From Streptomyces sp. M92 (GTDB taxonomy: Bacteria; Actinomycetota; Actinomycetes; Streptomycetales; Streptomycetaceae), in assembly GCF_028473745.1 (NCBI RefSeq), contig NZ_CP101137.1, positions 4,402,001-4,466,000 of the forward strand: a stretch of 64,000 nt of DNA. Reading direction: 5' to 3'. Positions 43,228 to 52,266 of the stretch are shown in pieces. Within the stretch, counting starts at the first letter, position 1. Each line of letters starts with the position of its first letter. Under the pieces are notes generated by a model. It saw only the letters and a program-made list of their open reading frames with translations. It did no database searches and was not told where the DNA came from. The position numbers and the translations under genes were made by a program.

Positions 43228-44823
43228 TCAGACCTCTCTCTCGTCGTCCGCGGTCTGCCGCCTGCGCAGAATGTGGAAGTTCTCCACCGGCACCAGCGGC
43301 AGCCGTTTGCGCCCCGAGTCCCGGCCGAACGGCCCGTCCCCGCCCATCCCCGGCCCGCCGTCGGTGTCGAGGCTGCAGGTGTCCGGCAGCGCGGAGGCCT
43401 CCAGCCGGTGCGCGTCGCCGACGGCCGCCGTCGGGATGACGTACCGCTCCTCGTACTTGGCGAGCGCCAGCAGGCGGTACATGTCCTCCACCTCCCGGGC
43501 GCTCATGCCGACACCGGCGCAGACACCGGGGTCGGGGTCCTCACCGAGGCTGACCGACCGCATGTGGGAGCGCATCGCCGCCAGCTTCTCCAGCGAAGCC
43601 CGCACGGGACCGGTGTCGCCCGCGGTGAACAGCTCCGCCAGGTACTCCAGCGGGATGCGGAGCGTGTCGATGGCCCCGAACAGGTTGTCCGCGTCCTCGC
43701 CGTCGTGCCCCGTCTCGGTCAGCGCGTCCACCACCGGCGACAGCGGCGGGATGTACCAGACCATCGGCATGGTCCGGTACTCCGGATGCAGGGGCAGCGC
43801 GACACGGTACTTGCTCACCAGCGCGTGCACGGGGGAGCGCCGGGCCGCCTCGATCCAGTCGAACGGGATACCCGCCTCCTCGGCCGCCCGCCGCACCGCG
43901 GGGTCCCCGGGATCGAGGAAGACGCCCAACTGGGCCTGGTACAGCTCCTGCTCGTTCGGGGTGGAGGCCGCCTCGGTCACCTTGTCGGCGTCGTAGAGCA
44001 CCACACCCAGGTACCGGAGCCGGCCGACGCACGTCTCCGAGCAGACCGTCGGCTGCCCGACCTCGATGCGCGGATAGCAGAAGGTGCACTTCTCGGCCTT
44101 GCCGGTGCGGTGGTTGAAGTACACCTTCTTGTACGGGCATCCGGTCACGCACATCCGCCAGCCCCGGCAGCGATCCTGGTCGACGAGGACGATGCCGTCC
44201 TCCGAGCGCTTGTACATCGCCCCGGACGGGCACGACGCCACACACGACGGGTTGAGGCAGTGCTCGCAGATGCGCGGCAGGTAGAACATGAAAGTCTCTT
44301 CGTACGCGAACCGCACCTTCTCCGACGCCTGCTGCCGGGTCCGCTCCACCATGGGGTCGAGGTCGCCGTAGGCGGGGGCGCCGCCCAGGTCGTCGTCCCA
44401 GTTCGAGGACCAGCCGATCTTCATCGGCTTGCCGTCGATCTGGGAGACGGGCCGGGCGACCGGGTAGTCGGAGCCGAGCGGGGCGTCCGTGAGGTTCTTG
44501 TAGTCGTACGTCCAGGGCTCGTAGTAGTCCTTGATCTCCGGGAGCCTCGGGTTGGAGAAGATCCCGGCGAGCTTCTTGAACCGGCCGCCCGCCTTGAGCT
44601 TCAGCGCCCCGCGCCGGTTCAGCTCCCAGCCGCCCTTCCACTTCTCCTGGTCCTCGTAGCGGCGCGGATACCCCTGCCCGGGGCGGGTCTCCACGTTGTT
44701 GAACCAGACGTACTCCATGCCGCGCCGGTTGGTCCACGCCTGCTTGCAGGTGACCGAGCAGGTGTGGCAGCCGATGCACTTGTCGAGGTTCATGACCATC
44801 GCGACCTGGGCCATCACTCGCAT
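43228..44823 (-). CDS. narH: Respiratory nitrate reductase beta subunit NarH
   Basis: A 531-residue iron-sulphur subunit. Four Cys clusters are visible: CIGCHTCSVTCK from residue 16, CEHCLNPSCVASCPSG, CRGWRMCVTGCP (with the Trp that marks the 3Fe-4S site) and CTFCYPRIEVGQPTVCSETC. It transfers electrons from NarI to NarG at the inner side of the membrane. Its ATG shares one base with the narG stop (TGATG), giving tight coupling. Confidence 0.95.
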   Translation of the reverse strand: MRVMAQVAMVMNLDKCIGCHTCSVTCKQAWTNRRGMEYVWFNNVETRPGQGYPRRYEDQEKWKGGWELNRRGALKLKAGGRFKKLAGIFSNPRLPEIKDYYEPWTYDYKNLTDAPLGSDYPVARPVSQIDGKPMKIGWSSNWDDDLGGAPAYGDLDPMVERTRQQASEKVRFAYEETFMFYLPRICEHCLNPSCVASCPSGAMYKRSEDGIVLVDQDRCRGWRMCVTGCPYKKVYFNHRTGKAEKCTFCYPRIEVGQPTVCSETCVGRLRYLGVVLYDADKVTEAASTPNEQELYQAQLGVFLDPGDPAVRRAAEEAGIPFDWIEAARRSPVHALVSKYRVALPLHPEYRTMPMVWYIPPLSPVVDALTETGHDGEDADNLFGAIDTLRIPLEYLAELFTAGDTGPVRASLEKLAAMRSHMRSVSLGEDPDPGVCAGVGMSAREVEDMYRLLALAKYEERYVIPTAAVGDAHRLEASALPDTCSLDTDGGPGMGGDGPFGRDSGRKRLPLVPVENFHILRRRQTADDEREV

Positions 44824-47800
44824 CAGTACTCGACCTCCTGGGCGCGGCGACGGATGACGGTGACCTCGTCGCGCTGGTTGCCCGTCGGACCGAGGTAGTT
44901 GAACGCCCACGACAACTGGGCGTAGCCGCCGATGAGATGGCTCGGCTTGAGGAGCAGCCGGGTGAGCGAGTTGTGGATGCCGCCGCGCTTCCCGGTGGTC
45001 TGCGCGAGCGGCACGTTCACCGTGCGCTCCTGCGCGTGGTGCATGTAGACGGTGCCCGTCGGCATCCGGTGCGAGACGATCGCGCGGGCCACCACCACGC
45101 CGTTGCGGTTGACCGCCTCGATCCAGTCGTCGTCACAGACCCCGATCGCCTCCGCGTCCTTCACCGACATCCAGATGGTCTGGCCGCCCCTCGACAGCGC
45201 CAGCATGAACAGGTTGTCCTGGTACTCGGAGTGGATGGACCACTTGTTGTGCGGGGTCAGGTAGCGGACCGTCACCTCGCGGTGCCCGTCGGGGCCGAGC
45301 TGCGGCTCGCCGAAGAGCCGGCCCATGTCCAACGGCGGCCGGTACACGGGCAGCGCCTCGCCCAGCTCGTGCATCCAGTCGTGGTCGAGGAAGAAGTGCT
45401 GCCGTCCGGTGAGGGTGTGCCAGGGCTTGAGGTGCTCGGTGTTGAGCGTGAACGCCGTGTAGCGCCGGCCGCCCGCCTCGCTGCCCGACCACTCCGGCGA
45501 GGTGATCACCGGCACGGGCGCCGCCTGGGTGTCGGCGTACGTGATCCGCTTGCCCTCGTGCTCGGCGGCGAGGTGGGCCATCTCCTGCCCGGTCTTCGCC
45601 TCCAGGGTGTGGAAGCCCTGGGTGGCCAGGCGGCCGTTGGTGGTGCCGGAGAGGGCCAGGATGGTGTTGGCGGCCTTCACCGCCGTGTCCAGCGCCGGGC
45701 GGCCGTCGGCCGGGCCGCCGCGCACCGCGCCGTTCAGCTCCCGCAGCCGCGCCACCTCCTCGTCCGGCTTCAGCGTGATCCCCTTCGCGGGCAGGCCCTT
45801 GGCCTCGACCAGCGGGCCCAGTGCCGCGAACTTCGCGCCGATCGCCGTGTAGTCCCGCTCCACGACGACGAGGTTCGGCATGGTCTTCCCGGGCTCGGGA
45901 TCGCACTCCCCGCGCCGCCAGTCCCGTACCACCCCGCCCGGCTGGGCGATCTCGCCCGGCGTGTCGTGCTGGAGCGGCGCCGCCACCAGGTCCCTGCGCA
46001 CCCCCAGGTGACCGGCGGCCAGCTCGCTCAGCTTCTCCGCGAGCACCTTGAACGTGTCGAAGTCGGTGCGCGTCTGCCACGGCGGGCTCACGGCCGGGGA
46101 GAAGGCGTGCACGTAGGGGTGCATGTCCGTGCTGGACAGGTCGTGCTTCTCGTACCAGGTCGCCGCCGGCAGCACCACGTCGGACAGCAGCGTCGAGGAG
46201 GTCTGCCGGAAGTCCAGCGACAGCAGCAGGTCGAGCTTGCCCTCGGGAGCCTCCTCGTGCCACACCACGTCCCGGGGCCGCTGGTCCGGTGCGGCCTCCT
46301 CGGCCCGCAGCGAGGAGTGGGTGCCCAGCAGGTGCTTGGTGAAGTACTCGGCGCCTTTCGCCGACGAGCCCAGCAGGTTGGCCCGCCACAGGGTCACGAT
46401 CCGCGGCCAGTTCTGCGGCGCGTCCGGGTCCTCGCAGGCGAACTTCAGGGTACCCGCCCGCAGTTCGGCCACCGCGTTCGCCACCGGGTCGCCGAACGCC
46501 TCGCCCAGCTCCAGCGGGTTGCGGTCGAAGGTCGGGTACGACGGCATCCAGCCCGTCCGCGCCGACAGCGCCAGGCAGTCCGCGCCCGTCATCCCCGCGA
46601 ACCGGCCCTCACCCAGCGGCGAGGCCAGCACGTCCGCGCCGAACCGGTCGTAGCGGAACTGGTCGGTGTTCAGGTACCAGTACGCGGTGCCGATCATCTG
46701 GCGCGGCGGGCGCGACCAGTCCGAGGCGGCGGCCAGCGACGCCCAGCCGGTCACCGGACGGCACTTCTCCTGGCCCACGTAGTGCGCCCAGCCGCCACCG
46801 TTGCGGCCCTGGCAGCCGGTGAGCTGGAGCAGGGCGAGGAAGGCCCGGTAGATCGTCTCCGAGTGGAACCAGTGGTTGGTGCCCGCGCCCATCAGGATCA
46901 TGCAGCGCCCCTTGGAGCGCTCGGCGGTCCGCGCGAACTCCCGGGCGATCCGCACACAGGCCGCCGCCGGCACCGAGGTGTGCGTCTCCTGCCAGGCCGG
47001 GGTGCCGGGCGCGTCCGCGTCCTCGTACGACGCCGGCCACTCGCCCGGCACCCCCGGCCGCGCCACCCCGTACTGGGCCAGCAGCAGGTCGAACACCGTC
47101 GTCACCAGCGGCCCGGTCGCCCCGCCCAGCCGCGTCGCCGGCACACCCCGCCGGACCACCTCGCCGCGGCCCTGCGCGTGCGCGCCGCCCTCGGTGTCGA
47201 AGCGCGGGAGCAGCACCGGAACGCCCGACGCCATCTCGTGACCGTGCAGGCTCAGCCGGGGACGCACGTCACCCAGGTCGAGGTTCCACCTGCCCTGGTC
47301 GGCCTCGTTCCAGCGGAAGCCCAGCGAGCCGTTCGGCACGACCGCGCGGCCCGTCGCGTCGTCCAGCACCACCGTCTTCCAGGCGGCGTCCGCACCCTCC
47401 TGCCCCAGGTCGGCCGCGCGCAGGAACTTCGCCGGCACGTACGCCCCGTCCCGCTCGGCCAGCGTCACCAGGAACGGCAGGTCGGTGAAGCGCCGCACGT
47501 AGTCGTCGAAGAACGGGGTCTCCCGGTCGACGAAGAACTCCTTGAGCACCACGTGCCCCATCGCCAGGGCCAGCGCGCCGTCCGTGCCCGGGTGCGGGTG
47601 CAGCCACTGGTCGGCGAACTTGGTGTTGTCGGCGTAGTCCGGGGAGACCACGACCACCTTCTGGCCCCGGTAGCGGGCCTCCGCCATCCAGTGCGCGTCC
47701 GGCGTCCGCGTCACCGGGACGTTCGACCCCCACATGATCAGATAGGCCGCGTCCCACCAGTCGCCCGACTCCGGCACGTCCGTCTGGTCGCCGAAGACCT

Positions 47801-48518
47801 GCGGGGACGCCACCGGCAGGTCGGCGTACCAGTCGTAGAACGACAGCATCGGGGCGCCGATGAGGGAGTGGAAGCGGGCGCCCGCCGCGTGCGACACCAT
47901 CGACATCGCCGGGATGGGGGAGAAGCCCGCGATGCGGTCCGGGCCCTGGGTGCGGATGGTGTGGACGTGGGCCGCGGCGACCATCTCGACCGCCTCGTCC
48001 CAGCTCGCCCGGACCAGGCCGCCCTTGCCGCGGGCCCGCTGGTAGCGGCGCCGCCGCTCGGGGTCGCCCTGGACGTCGGCCCAGGCCAGCACCGGGTCCG
48101 TCAGCCGCGCCTTCGCCTCCCGGTACATCTCCAGGAGCACCCCGCGCACGTAGGGGTAGCGAACCCGGGTCGGCGAGTACGTGTACCAGGAGAACGCCGC
48201 GCCCCTCGGACAGCCGCGCGGCTCGTACTCGGGGCGGTCGGGACCGACCGACGGGTAGTCCGTCGCCTGGGTCTCCCAGGTGATGATGCCGTCCTTGACG
48301 AACACGTTCCAGCGGCACGATCCCGTGCAGTTCACGCCGTGCGTGGAGGTCACGACCTTGTCGTGGCTCCAGCGGTCCCGGTAGAACGCGTCCGACTCCC
48401 GGCCGCCGACCAGACCGATGCTGTGCAGGTCGGGGGCGGCGGTGCCGGGCCGGAAGAACCGGCCCGCGCGCAGCAGCGCCGCGCCCGGTTCGGTGGGCGG
48501 TGTCCGCGTGTCGGTCAC
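44823..48518 (-). CDS. narG: Respiratory nitrate reductase alpha subunit NarG
   Basis: A 1231-residue molybdopterin-guanine-dinucleotide enzyme reducing nitrate to nitrite. The [4Fe-4S] ligands follow the membrane-nitrate-reductase type, His60-x3-Cys64-x3-Cys68 and Cys103. Asp229 in FYDWYADLP corresponds to the molybdenum ligand Asp222 of E. coli NarG. There is no twin-arginine signal, as expected for a cytoplasmically oriented NarG. The GTG start has GGGAG 5 bases upstream, and that ribosome-binding site is part of a 10-bp inverted repeat. First gene of narGHJI; no narK-type transporter lies nearby. Confidence 0.96.
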   Translation of the reverse strand: MTDTRTPPTEPGAALLRAGRFFRPGTAAPDLHSIGLVGGRESDAFYRDRWSHDKVVTSTHGVNCTGSCRWNVFVKDGIITWETQATDYPSVGPDRPEYEPRGCPRGAAFSWYTYSPTRVRYPYVRGVLLEMYREAKARLTDPVLAWADVQGDPERRRRYQRARGKGGLVRASWDEAVEMVAAAHVHTIRTQGPDRIAGFSPIPAMSMVSHAAGARFHSLIGAPMLSFYDWYADLPVASPQVFGDQTDVPESGDWWDAAYLIMWGSNVPVTRTPDAHWMAEARYRGQKVVVVSPDYADNTKFADQWLHPHPGTDGALALAMGHVVLKEFFVDRETPFFDDYVRRFTDLPFLVTLAERDGAYVPAKFLRAADLGQEGADAAWKTVVLDDATGRAVVPNGSLGFRWNEADQGRWNLDLGDVRPRLSLHGHEMASGVPVLLPRFDTEGGAHAQGRGEVVRRGVPATRLGGATGPLVTTVFDLLLAQYGVARPGVPGEWPASYEDADAPGTPAWQETHTSVPAAACVRIAREFARTAERSKGRCMILMGAGTNHWFHSETIYRAFLALLQLTGCQGRNGGGWAHYVGQEKCRPVTGWASLAAASDWSRPPRQMIGTAYWYLNTDQFRYDRFGADVLASPLGEGRFAGMTGADCLALSARTGWMPSYPTFDRNPLELGEAFGDPVANAVAELRAGTLKFACEDPDAPQNWPRIVTLWRANLLGSSAKGAEYFTKHLLGTHSSLRAEEAAPDQRPRDVVWHEEAPEGKLDLLLSLDFRQTSSTLLSDVVLPAATWYEKHDLSSTDMHPYVHAFSPAVSPPWQTRTDFDTFKVLAEKLSELAAGHLGVRRDLVAAPLQHDTPGEIAQPGGVVRDWRRGECDPEPGKTMPNLVVVERDYTAIGAKFAALGPLVEAKGLPAKGITLKPDEEVARLRELNGAVRGGPADGRPALDTAVKAANTILALSGTTNGRLATQGFHTLEAKTGQEMAHLAAEHEGKRITYADTQAAPVPVITSPEWSGSEAGGRRYTAFTLNTEHLKPWHTLTGRQHFFLDHDWMHELGEALPVYRPPLDMGRLFGEPQLGPDGHREVTVRYLTPHNKWSIHSEYQDNLFMLALSRGGQTIWMSVKDAEAIGVCDDDWIEAVNRNGVVVARAIVSHRMPTGTVYMHHAQERTVNVPLAQTTGKRGGIHNSLTRLLLKPSHLIGGYAQLSWAFNYLGPTGNQRDEVTVIRRRAQEVEY

Positions 48519-48580
48519 GTGCGCTCCCTCGATGGCCCGGGCCCTGGCTTCCGAACCTAGGGGCGGGCGCGGGAGCGCAC
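48519..48580 (-). promoter_or_regulatory. narG leader with 10-bp inverted repeat covering the ribosome-binding site
   Basis: On the coding (minus) strand, gtgcgctccc (48580-48571) is followed after 42 bases by gggagcgcac (48528-48519), which contains the GGGAG ribosome-binding site and abuts the narG GTG. If the RNA begins upstream of the first arm, the two arms could pair and hide the ribosome-binding site. A TAGGTT word between the arms could instead be a -10 element, in which case only the second arm is transcribed. Confidence 0.5.
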
Positions 48581-48627
48581 CCGTTCGCGGCGCCCGTACG
48601 GGTCAGCTCGGACGCCGGCCGGTCCCG

Positions 48628-49443
48628 TCAGACCTTGCGCGCCACCCCCGCGTACACCGGCACGATGCCCTCCGCCTGGACCGCCACGTCCTCCGGGTCC
48701 GGCCGCCAGCCGGTGACCGGGATGACGCCGGGACCCAGCAGCTCCAGACCCTCGAAGAAGCGGGCGAACTCGCCGAGCGAGCGCGGGTGGAACGGCGTGC
48801 CGCTGCGGGCGAACAGCCCGGCCGCCTTCCCCACCGCCTCCGGGTTCAGGTCCGGCGTGACCTGGGAGAGGACCAGGTAGCTCCCCGGCGCCAGGGCGTC
48901 CACGTACCGCTTCAGCAGACCGTGCACGTCGTCACCGTCGGCCGCGTCCCCGAGGTAGTGCGTCAGGGCCACCAGCGACAGGGCCACCGGCCGGGTGAAG
49001 TCCAGGGACTCGGCCGCCAGCCGCAGAATGGTGTCCGGGTCGCGGACGTCCGCGTGGACGTACTCCGTCGAACCCTCCGAGGAGCCGTGCAGCAGCGCCT
49101 CGGCGTGCCGCAGCACGATCGGGTCGTTGTCCGCGTAGACCACCCGCGCCTGAGCCGCCACGGCCTGCGCGACCTGGTGCAGGTTCGGCTCGGTGGGGAT
49201 GCCGGTGCCGATGTCCAGGAACTGGCGCACCCCGGCCTCGGCGAGGGTCCGCACCGCCCGGTGCATGAACCGGCGGTTGGCCCGCGCCCCGCGCACCGCC
49301 GTGTCGTCCGCGGCGAGGATCCGGCGGGCCAGTTCCTCGTCCACGGGGTAGTTGTCCTTGCCGCCCAGCCACCAGTCGTAGACGCGGGCCGGGTGCGGCC
49401 GGCTGGTGTCGATGGGCGCGGGGGTGGCGTCGGATCCGGTCAT
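48628..49443 (-). CDS. DUF574-type SAM-dependent methyltransferase
   Basis: A 271-residue protein of the actinobacterial S-adenosyl methyltransferase family (DUF574). The family signatures are RVYDWWLGGKDNYPVDEELA, ANRRFMHRAVRTLAEAGVRQ, FLDIGTGIPTEPNLHQVAQ and YADNDPIVLRHAEALL. The LDIGTG loop is motif I. These proteins usually lie beside XRE/DUF5753 regulators, as here (52 bp downstream of one, same strand). The substrate is unknown. Confidence 0.9.
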   Translation of the reverse strand: MTGSDATPAPIDTSRPHPARVYDWWLGGKDNYPVDEELARRILAADDTAVRGARANRRFMHRAVRTLAEAGVRQFLDIGTGIPTEPNLHQVAQAVAAQARVVYADNDPIVLRHAEALLHGSSEGSTEYVHADVRDPDTILRLAAESLDFTRPVALSLVALTHYLGDAADGDDVHGLLKRYVDALAPGSYLVLSQVTPDLNPEAVGKAAGLFARSGTPFHPRSLGEFARFFEGLELLGPGVIPVTGWRPDPEDVAVQAEGIVPVYAGVARKV

Positions 49444-49495
49444 GCGGGGTGGTCTCCTCGGTGCCGGGGGGCTGGGAACGGCGGGACTGGCCGGT

Positions 49496-50359
49496 TCAGA
49501 AGTACTCGCGGTACGCGCGCAGGATCTTCTCCGTGCGCTGGGTCGAGGCCGCGCGCGCCGTCATGTGGTCCAGGACCTCCAGGTGCGCGGAGACCTCCGT
49601 ACGGGAGTCCAGGTACAGGGCGCCCGTCAGGTACTCGGTGAAGACCATGTCGGGCAGCTCCGGCTCCGCGAACCGGAACAGGGTGAACGGCGCGTACGTC
49701 CCGGGATGCGGCCCGTCGTCGAACTCGGCGACCTGGAGCGTCACCCGGTCCCGGGTGGCGAACTCCAGCAGTTTGTCGAGCTGGCCGCGCATCACCCCCG
49801 CGTCGATGCTCACCGGCCGCCGCAGCACCGTCTCGTCCATCACCACCCACAGGTGCGGCGGGTCCGCGCGCTCCAGCAGCCGCTGCCGCTCCATGCGCAG
49901 CGACACGTGCCGCTCGACGGCCTCACCGCCCGCGTTGCCGATCGTCCCGGCCTCCATGACCGCGCGCGCGTAGTCCTCGGTCTGCAGCAGCCCCGGCACG
50001 AAGTGCGGCTCGTAGGAGCGGACGATGCGTGCGGCGCCCTCCAGGCTCACGTACATGCTGAACCAGTCCGGCAGCACGTCGTGGTACCGCTGCCACCAGC
50101 CCGGCTGGTTCGCCTCCTCGGCCAGCGCCACGAACGCCGAGACCTCCGCCGCGGGCACCCCGTACGACGTCAGCAGGATCTGGACGTACGGTATTTTCAG
50201 CGCGACCTCGGCCGTCTCCATGCGCCGCACGGTCGCCGGGGCCACCCGGAGCACCTTGGCGGCCTCCTCGCGCTTGAGGCCCGCCGACTCCCGCAGTTCC
50301 TGCAGCCGCCTGCCCAGAACCACCTGGCCCACGGTGGGTGCGGCCCGCCGCTCACTCAC
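49496..50359 (-). CDS. XRE-family regulator with DUF5753 domain
   Basis: A 287-residue regulator, starting (GTG) SERRAAPTVGQVVLGRRLQE. The N-terminal helix-turn-helix is LKREEAAKVLRVAPATVRRM (about 28-47). The remainder is DUF5753, with YEPHFVPGLLQTEDYARAVM, WVVMDETVLRRPV and PGTYAPFTLFRF. The family includes streptomycete developmental regulators often paired with small DUF397 proteins; no DUF397 gene is adjacent. It probably forms an operon with the DUF574 gene 52 bp downstream. Confidence 0.9.
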   Translation of the reverse strand: MSERRAAPTVGQVVLGRRLQELRESAGLKREEAAKVLRVAPATVRRMETAEVALKIPYVQILLTSYGVPAAEVSAFVALAEEANQPGWWQRYHDVLPDWFSMYVSLEGAARIVRSYEPHFVPGLLQTEDYARAVMEAGTIGNAGGEAVERHVSLRMERQRLLERADPPHLWVVMDETVLRRPVSIDAGVMRGQLDKLLEFATRDRVTLQVAEFDDGPHPGTYAPFTLFRFAEPELPDMVFTEYLTGALYLDSRTEVSAHLEVLDHMTARAASTQRTEKILRAYREYF

Positions 50360-50577
50360 GCCACGCCTCCCCAACGCGCCCAAGTCTCACCGCAGTCTGT
50401 CATGTTCCCCTGTCAGTCTCACAAGGGGTGTTCGCGGACCGACATCATTACCTGCCGGGTAATCGACCGTGCGCGATCCGGACGCGATCGTGGAGCCACC
50501 GGGTTCCGGGCCGGCGCACTCCGGTCCGGACCCGGTCCCCGCAGCCGCGCCCCGACCCCGACGGAGGATGATGCGTC

Positions 50578-51003
50578 ATGTCCGCCAACCAGCTGGCCGT
50601 CCTCGCCCGCACCACCGAACCCCAGCTGATGCTGCGCCGCTTCCTCGCCCTCGACGCGGTGGTGACCGGCGCCAACGCGGTCGCCTACCTCGCGCTCTCC
50701 GGGCCGCTCGGCCGGTTCCTCGGCGCCGGCTCCGGGCTGCTCCTCGCCCTCGGCGCGTTCCTCGCGGTGTACGCCGGGTGCGTCGCCCTGCTGGCCGCGC
50801 GCCCCCGGCCGCCGGCCCTCGGAGTGCTGGCGGTCGTGGAGACCAACCTCGCCTGGGCGGCGGTCAGCCTCGCCGCCCTCGGCCTGTGGCTGACCCCCAC
50901 CACGGCCGGTGCCGTGTGGACCGTCCTCCAGGCCCTGACCGTCGCCGGCTTCGCGCTGCTCCAGTACGCCGTGCTGAGGCAGCGTCAGGAGAGCAGCGAC
51001 TGA
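50578..51003 (+). CDS. Four-helix integral membrane protein, unknown function
   Basis: A 141-residue protein with four hydrophobic segments (about 24-45, 51-73, 79-103, 110-133) and very few charges, apart from RRF and the final RQRQESSD. No signature motif is seen. The gene is divergent from the XRE regulator with 218 bp between the starts, and its 3' end overlaps the convergent MmyB-like gene by 19 bp. Confidence 0.75.
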   Translation: MSANQLAVLARTTEPQLMLRRFLALDAVVTGANAVAYLALSGPLGRFLGAGSGLLLALGAFLAVYAGCVALLAARPRPPALGVLAVVETNLAWAAVSLAALGLWLTPTTAGAVWTVLQALTVAGFALLQYAVLRQRQESSD

Positions 51004-51800
51004 AGGGACTTGACCGTCGCCGGGTCGGCCGGGAGCAGCGTCTCGATGGCCAGCTCGGCGACGGTCACGTCCATCGGCGTGTTGAAGGTGGAGATGGACG
51101 AGATGAACGACAGGGTCCGTCCCTCGTGCTCGATCTGCATCGGCAGCGCGAAGTACGGCACGGGTTCGGCCGGCTCCTCGCCCGCGCCGCTCTCCGGCAC
51201 CGGGTACGCCGCCACCTCCTCGTACAGCGTCCGGAGCGGCTCCGAGCGGTGCAGGGCGATCTGCCGCCGCATCTGCTCCAGCAGGTGCCCGCGCCACTCG
51301 CGCAGATTGCGGATGCGCGGCGCCAGGCCCTCCGGGTGCAGGGTCAGCCGCATCGCGTTGACCGGCGGCTGAAGCAGGTGCTCCGGCAGGCCCTCCAGCA
51401 GCGTCAGGATGCCCCGGTTGGCGGCCAGCACCTGGTACGTCGCGTCCACGACCAGCGCGGGATACGGCTCGTAGCCCCGGATCAGCCGCTCCATGCCCTC
51501 GCGCAGCGTGTCCAGCGCCGGGTCGTCCAGCGGGGTCTCCGGGTAGCGCGGGGCGTAACCGGCCGCGAGCAGCAGCGCGTTGCGCTCGCGCACCGGCACC
51601 TCCAGGTGCTCGGCGAGCCGCAGCACCATCTCCTCGCTCGGCCGGGAGCGGCCCGTCTCGACGAAGCTGATGTGCCGGGCGGAGGAGTCGGCGCGCAGCG
51701 CCAGCTCCAGCTGGCTGACCCGCCGCCGCTCCCGCCAGGCCCGCAGCAGCGGGCCCACGCCCTGGGCGGTGGGGGCGGTACCTGACACGAGTGCGGTCAT
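50985..51800 (-). CDS. MmyB-like XRE regulator with ligand-binding domain
   Basis: A 271-residue regulator. The N-terminal HTH is VSQLELALRADSSARHISFV (about 32-51), followed by ETGRSRPSEEMVLRLAEHLE. The C-terminal MmyB-type PAS-like domain has YEPYPALVVDATYQVLAANR and NAMRLTLHPEGLAPRI. The MmyB family controls methylenomycin production in S. coelicolor and is very common elsewhere. ATG 51800 is preferred over a longer frame lacking similarity. It may control the membrane-protein gene it overlaps or the pterin dehydratase gene divergent from it. Confidence 0.9.
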   Translation of the reverse strand: MTALVSGTAPTAQGVGPLLRAWRERRRVSQLELALRADSSARHISFVETGRSRPSEEMVLRLAEHLEVPVRERNALLLAAGYAPRYPETPLDDPALDTLREGMERLIRGYEPYPALVVDATYQVLAANRGILTLLEGLPEHLLQPPVNAMRLTLHPEGLAPRIRNLREWRGHLLEQMRRQIALHRSEPLRTLYEEVAAYPVPESGAGEEPAEPVPYFALPMQIEHEGRTLSFISSISTFNTPMDVTVAELAIETLLPADPATVKSLQSLLS

Positions 51801-51955
51801 ACCCCGCACGGTAGCCGACCCGGGCCCCTGAAGGGGGCGGGCGCGCCCTCCTGACCAGGGCCCCGACGGCCCGGCTGTGGCAGGCTGAAGGTGAAGGTGA
51901 TGTGGCAACCGAGCCGTCCGCCGAGTGCCGGCCGCCCAGGAGAGGAGCGCAGCCC

Positions 51956-52261
51956 ATGCCCGTCGAACCACTGTCGCAGCAGGAGATCGAGGAACGGCTG
52001 GACGGGCTGCCGGGCTGGTCCCTCGACGACGGCCGCCTCGTCCGTACCTACCGGCTCGGCTCGCACTTCGCGGCGGCCGCGATGGTCGTCCACGTCGCCC
52101 AGGTGCAGGAGGAGCTCGACCACCACTCCGACCTGACCCTCGGCTACAACACGGTCGCCCTCGCCGTGCACACCCACAGCGCGGGCGGCGCCGTCACCGG
52201 GAAGGACGTGGAGCTCGCCCGCAGGGTGGAAGACCTGGCCCCCGGCCACGGGGCACACTGA
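51956..52261 (+). CDS. 4a-hydroxytetrahydrobiopterin dehydratase-like protein (PCD/DCoH)
   Basis: A 101-residue pterin-4a-carbinolamine dehydratase family protein. The active-site block is EELDHHSDLTLGYNTVALAV, with His56-His57, and the N-terminal LPGWSLDDGRLVRTY is typical. The usual proline after the His pair is Ser here. The enzyme recycles the pterin cofactor of aromatic hydroxylases, but no such hydroxylase gene is nearby. GAGAGGAG lies upstream of the ATG. The methyltransferase gene follows 5 bp later. Confidence 0.88.
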   Translation: MPVEPLSQQEIEERLDGLPGWSLDDGRLVRTYRLGSHFAAAAMVVHVAQVQEELDHHSDLTLGYNTVALAVHTHSAGGAVTGKDVELARRVEDLAPGHGAH

Positions 52262-52266
52262 CGGGT

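Noticed and set aside
42010..48518. Search for a nitrate/nitrite transporter (narK) in or beside the nar operon
   Set aside because: No NarK-like membrane protein is encoded; the nearest multi-TM transporter is the APC permease, which has amino-acid antiporter motifs.
44937..48560. 3.6-kb open frame on the plus strand opposite narG
   Set aside because: It is antisense to a gene with full family motifs, has Arg/Val/His/Gly-skewed composition, and reflects GC bias of codon third positions. The same holds for long antisense frames over 1545-3701, 5670-7880, 12697-14466, 24354-26834, 34513-38325 and 55732-58134.
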